DNA from: an uncultured Clostridia bacterium
GTDB lineage: Bacteria; Bacillota; Clostridia; Christensenellales; Pumilibacteraceae
DNA: 7,457 nt
Direction of reading: 5' to 3'
NCBI GenBank assembly: GCA_900553555.1
Contig: USEG01000041.1
Coordinates: 1-7,457 of the forward strand
The translations under genes and the position numbers were made by a program. Under the pieces are notes generated by a model. That model had not been told where the DNA came from. It ran no database searches and saw nothing but the letters and a program-made list of their open reading frames with translations. Shown piece by piece: positions 5,063-7,457 of the stretch; the first letter of the stretch is position 1; the number at the start of each line of letters is the position of its first letter.

Positions 5063-6276
5063 TGGGTCTCAATAAGAACGGCAAGACGAATGTTGCCGCA
5101 AACAGAAAAAAACTATGGATAGTTCCGCTTGTAGTGGTGGTTATTGCGGCCATCATGCTGCTTGTTTACGGATTGGCCATGGGCAGTGTGTTAAATTTGG
5201 ATCCGGACGTCACGGGCGGATATAAAATGCGCATTAAGGTCGGTTCAAAACTTACCGATGAAACGTATGATGATTACAGTAATAAAATTGTCTCTATTGC
5301 CGAAAATCTCACAGACGAAGAAGGCAATAATTATGGCATTAAAGTTACAGAATGCGAGCGCTATGGCGCCGACAACGATTCTATCGCGATATCCTATCAA
5401 GGCGTAGCTTCCGAGCAGGAAATGGAGGAGACGGTAAATCCCGCTCTTCAAAAGGCCATCGAAAACCAGGTCGTGTATCTTGCCCCCGAAGTCACTTTTT
5501 CCAACGATACGATTGTGGCGAAATACAACGATGCATTGCTGACGGGTAATATCGGAGACATAAAAGTAGATCAATTGCGTCGTCTCGGAGTAAACGTATT
5601 GAATTATGAAGTTACTTCGGATACGATAACGGTGCATTTGGGTGCAAGCATTTCGGACAGCCTTAAGAGCGATGTTGAGGACTCGTTGATCTTGCGCGAT
5701 GAATATTCCGGACGCGTAGTGGCAAGCGGGCTTATAGGCTCCTCGCTGGATATGGTTTGGCTGCAACGTTTGCTTTTGTCGTTTGCTTTGATACTTGTGC
5801 TTATACTGGTGTTCATGTGGATAAAATACGGCACGGCAAGCGCGCTGTCGGCAATATTGGGCGTTGCGCTGGACTTGGTTATTACGCTTTGCGGTATGAT
5901 TATCTTCTATATCGAATTTGCAACAAACTTTATTATCTCTTTTGCCGCAGTATTATGTTATTCGATATACAGTATATTAATTTTGTTCAGCAGTATTAAA
6001 GAAAACAGCAAGAATATGCCGGGCGCTACTAATGCGGATATTGCCAATGTTTCGGTAAAAAGCATTATGCCCAGGTCAATAATTACTTTTGTAGTTGTGT
6101 TGCTTTTGTTTGCTGTTGTTGCGGTGATAGGTGTTCCCGCATTAAGCAATATTATGCTGCCGATAATCATTGGTATGCTGTCAGTCTTTTATACCTCGAA
6201 CTTTATTGTTCCTTCGGTATGGTCATGGTTTAGCGATAACTTTGTCATCAAAAGGAAAATGTCCAAAAAGGTGTAA
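5062..6276 (+). CDS. secF: SecF, protein translocase subunit, with divergent TM4
   Basis: SecF is the partner of SecD in the accessory translocase complex. Of its 404 residues, TM1 is at about 19-40. A large extracytoplasmic region follows (about 41-232), beginning with the family signature DVTGGYKMRI (49-58). TM2-6 lie in about 234-388. At 404 residues it exceeds the roughly 300 typical of stand-alone SecF; the excess is in the first outside domain. The TM4 signature that normally reads YSINDTIVVFDR is here YSIYSILILFSS (300-311), so the conserved aspartate is Ser304. The TM5 arginine appears kept as R338 (MPRSIITF). A strong AAGGAGGTG (5046-5054) sits 7 nt before the ATG, inside the end of secD. 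A terminator follows at 6298. Identity is firm from context and domain order; loss of the aspartate raises the question of how it uses the ion gradient. Confidence 0.93.
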   Translation: MGLNKNGKTNVAANRKKLWIVPLVVVVIAAIMLLVYGLAMGSVLNLDPDVTGGYKMRIKVGSKLTDETYDDYSNKIVSIAENLTDEEGNNYGIKVTECERYGADNDSIAISYQGVASEQEMEETVNPALQKAIENQVVYLAPEVTFSNDTIVAKYNDALLTGNIGDIKVDQLRRLGVNVLNYEVTSDTITVHLGASISDSLKSDVEDSLILRDEYSGRVVASGLIGSSLDMVWLQRLLLSFALILVLILVFMWIKYGTASALSAILGVALDLVITLCGMIIFYIEFATNFIISFAAVLCYSIYSILILFSSIKENSKNMPGATNADIANVSVKSIMPRSIITFVVVLLLFAVVAVIGVPALSNIMLPIIIGMLSVFYTSNFIVPSVWSWFSDNFVIKRKMSKKV

Positions 6277-6297
6277 ATCTTTATGGATTGTCGTGTA

Positions 6298-6329
6298 AAA
6301 AATAAGCCTTCTTCCGGAGGCTTATTTTT
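6298..6329 (+). terminator. Strong intrinsic terminator after secF
   Basis: AAAATAAGCCTTC pairs with GGAGGCTTATTTT around a TTCC loop (6312-6315), giving a 14 bp stem (6298-6311 with 6316-6329) with one G-U pair. The stem is GC-rich at the tip and ends in a run of five T. The flanking A-run makes it potentially bidirectional. It begins 21 bp after the secF stop and ends 26 bp before recJ. Confidence 0.9.
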
Positions 6330-6355
6330 GCAATTATTGTAGTAGGTGCGTATTT

Positions 6356-7457
6356 ATGAATGTCATACTCGAAAAAAGAAATAATACTTCACCGGACGCC
6401 GAAAAAGCAATGAAGATTGCCGGCAATCTCGGTATAAACGCAAAGCTCGTTGAGTTGCTTTTTTCGCGTGGCATTGAGTCGGAAAAGGACATAAAAGACT
6501 TTTTGTTTCCGAATGCCGCAAATTTTCACGACCCGTTTTTGATGAAAGGAATGGAGGCGGCAACGCAGCGAATAGAGCAGGCAATTGAAAATAAAGAGAA
6601 AATAGTAATTTATGGCGATTATGACGCCGACGGAATATGTTCAAACGCCATTTTATCGCTGTATTTTACGTCGCGCGGAGTGGATATATATTCACACACT
6701 CCCAATCGCATCAATGAAGGATACGGCTTGAATATCGAATCGCTTTCAAAAATTATTGAAAACGTAATGCCCGACCTTATTATTACGTGCGATTGCGGTA
6801 TATCGGGCTATGACGAAGTGGAATTTGTCAAAGATTTAGGCGTAGACATAATTGTCACCGACCATCACGAGGTGGGCAGCCGCGTTCCGCAATGCATTGT
6901 CATAAACCCCAAGCAATCTGACTGCCGGTATCCTTTTAAGGGACTGTGCGGCGCGGGGGTGGTGCTAAAGCTTATTCAGGCGCTTTCCGGCGTGGAGACG
7001 ATGTACCAATATATTGATTTATGCAGCGTTGCAACAATAGCCGATCTTGTTCCTCTGTTGGACGAAAACCGTCTAATTGTCCAGATGGGCTTAAAGCGCA
7101 TAGAAAATACGAAAAATATTGGTCTTAAAAGTTTGCTTGCGTCACAAAATCTTGTTAAGCCGACTGCCGGAGATATTGCCTTTAAGATTTCTCCGCGCAT
7201 AAATGCCGCCGGACGTATGGGAGACGCATACCGCGCATATGAATTGCTGACGTCATCAAACAAAACGCGCATACTTGAGATTATTAAGAATATAGAAGTA
7301 GACAACACGAGAAGAAAAGAGCTGTCCGGCGAAATGTATGCGGATGCGCTCGTGGACATCAAATACGAAGATATCGTGCACAACCGCGCATTAGTACTAT
7401 GCAATGCCGAGTGGGAAAAGGGAGTCACGGGTATTCTGGCTGCAAAACTAAGCGGCG
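6356..7457 (+). CDS. recJ: RecJ, single-stranded-DNA 5'-3' exonuclease (C-terminus cut by window edge)
   Basis: RecJ degrades single-stranded DNA from the 5' end in recombinational and mismatch repair. The first 367 residues are present and the frame is open to the window end. DHH-superfamily motifs appear in order: DYDADG (88-93), TPNRINEGYGL (115-125), CDCG (145-148), TDHHE (168-172), then CGAGVVLKL (198-206) and ATIADLVPL (226-234). The linker and start of DHHA1 follow with ISPRINAAGRMGD (278-290). Aspartates 88, 90, 92, 146 and 169 with H170 and H171 are the expected metal ligands. At 353-359 the usual WHxGVxG motif reads WEKGVTG. The ATG at 6356 has AGGTG at 6344-6348, 7 nt upstream. I see no clear promoter between the terminator and the gene, so expression may rely on read-through. 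RecJ downstream of secF is common in Clostridia. Confidence 0.95.
   Translation, partial: MNVILEKRNNTSPDAEKAMKIAGNLGINAKLVELLFSRGIESEKDIKDFLFPNAANFHDPFLMKGMEAATQRIEQAIENKEKIVIYGDYDADGICSNAILSLYFTSRGVDIYSHTPNRINEGYGLNIESLSKIIENVMPDLIITCDCGISGYDEVEFVKDLGVDIIVTDHHEVGSRVPQCIVINPKQSDCRYPFKGLCGAGVVLKLIQALSGVETMYQYIDLCSVATIADLVPLLDENRLIVQMGLKRIENTKNIGLKSLLASQNLVKPTAGDIAFKISPRINAAGRMGDAYRAYELLTSSNKTRILEIIKNIEVDNTRRKELSGEMYADALVDIKYEDIVHNRALVLCNAEWEKGVTGILAAKLSG

Noticed and set aside
5245..5766. Minus-strand open frame (173 codons) opposite secF
   Set aside because: Antisense to a well-supported gene, with no motif and no ribosome site. Treated as a shadow.
6976..7428. Minus-strand open frame (150 codons) opposite recJ
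   Set aside because: recJ is confirmed by ordered DHH motifs on the plus strand; the antisense frame is Ser-rich and featureless.

Overview
The window looks like chromosomal DNA from an anaerobic, probably endospore-forming member of the Clostridia (Bacillota). The evidence is moderately AT-rich DNA, a YtxC-like sporulation protein, strong GGAGG-type Shine-Dalgarno (SD) sites, and above all the yajC / small membrane protein / SCIFF peptide / SCIFF maturase / secD / secF / recJ gene order, which is a recurrent clostridial arrangement. The genus cannot be told from the sequence. I see no mobile element, phage gene or CRISPR array.

Layout. At the left edge a tRNA-Val(UAC) gene lies on the minus strand, and the first 11 bases look like the 5' end of a second minus-strand tRNA, probably tRNA-Cys. 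A divergent gap of about 170 bp carries the tRNA promoter. All protein genes from there on are on the plus strand: ytxC-like (273-1010), yajC (1094-1561), a four-helix TIGR04086-like membrane protein (1623-2012), scfA (2103-2270), scfB (2271-3605), secD (3704-5062), secF (5062-6276) and recJ (6356 to the right edge, incomplete). Promoters of the form TTGnnn-17 bp-TATnAT precede yajC, scfA and secD, so the cluster is probably several overlapping transcription units. A strong intrinsic terminator lies between secF and recJ.

How the genes fit together. YajC, SecD and SecF form the accessory complex that works with SecYEG to move proteins across the cytoplasmic membrane. Between yajC and secD sit scfA, which encodes a 55-residue six-cysteine (SCIFF) ribosomal peptide, and scfB, its radical SAM/SPASM maturase, which joins a cysteine sulfur to a threonine. 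This ranthipeptide system is known. The window shows no dedicated peptidase or ABC exporter for the peptide.

Points that stand out: (i) a 13-15 bp hairpin that buries the SD of the TIGR04086-like gene; (ii) SecF lacks the aspartates of the usual YSINDTIVVFDR transmembrane signature, having YSIYSILILFSS instead; (iii) ScfA has a charged C-terminal tail and an extra cysteine, and its stop codon directly abuts the scfB start; (iv) yajC contains a patch of distinctly GC-rich codons.
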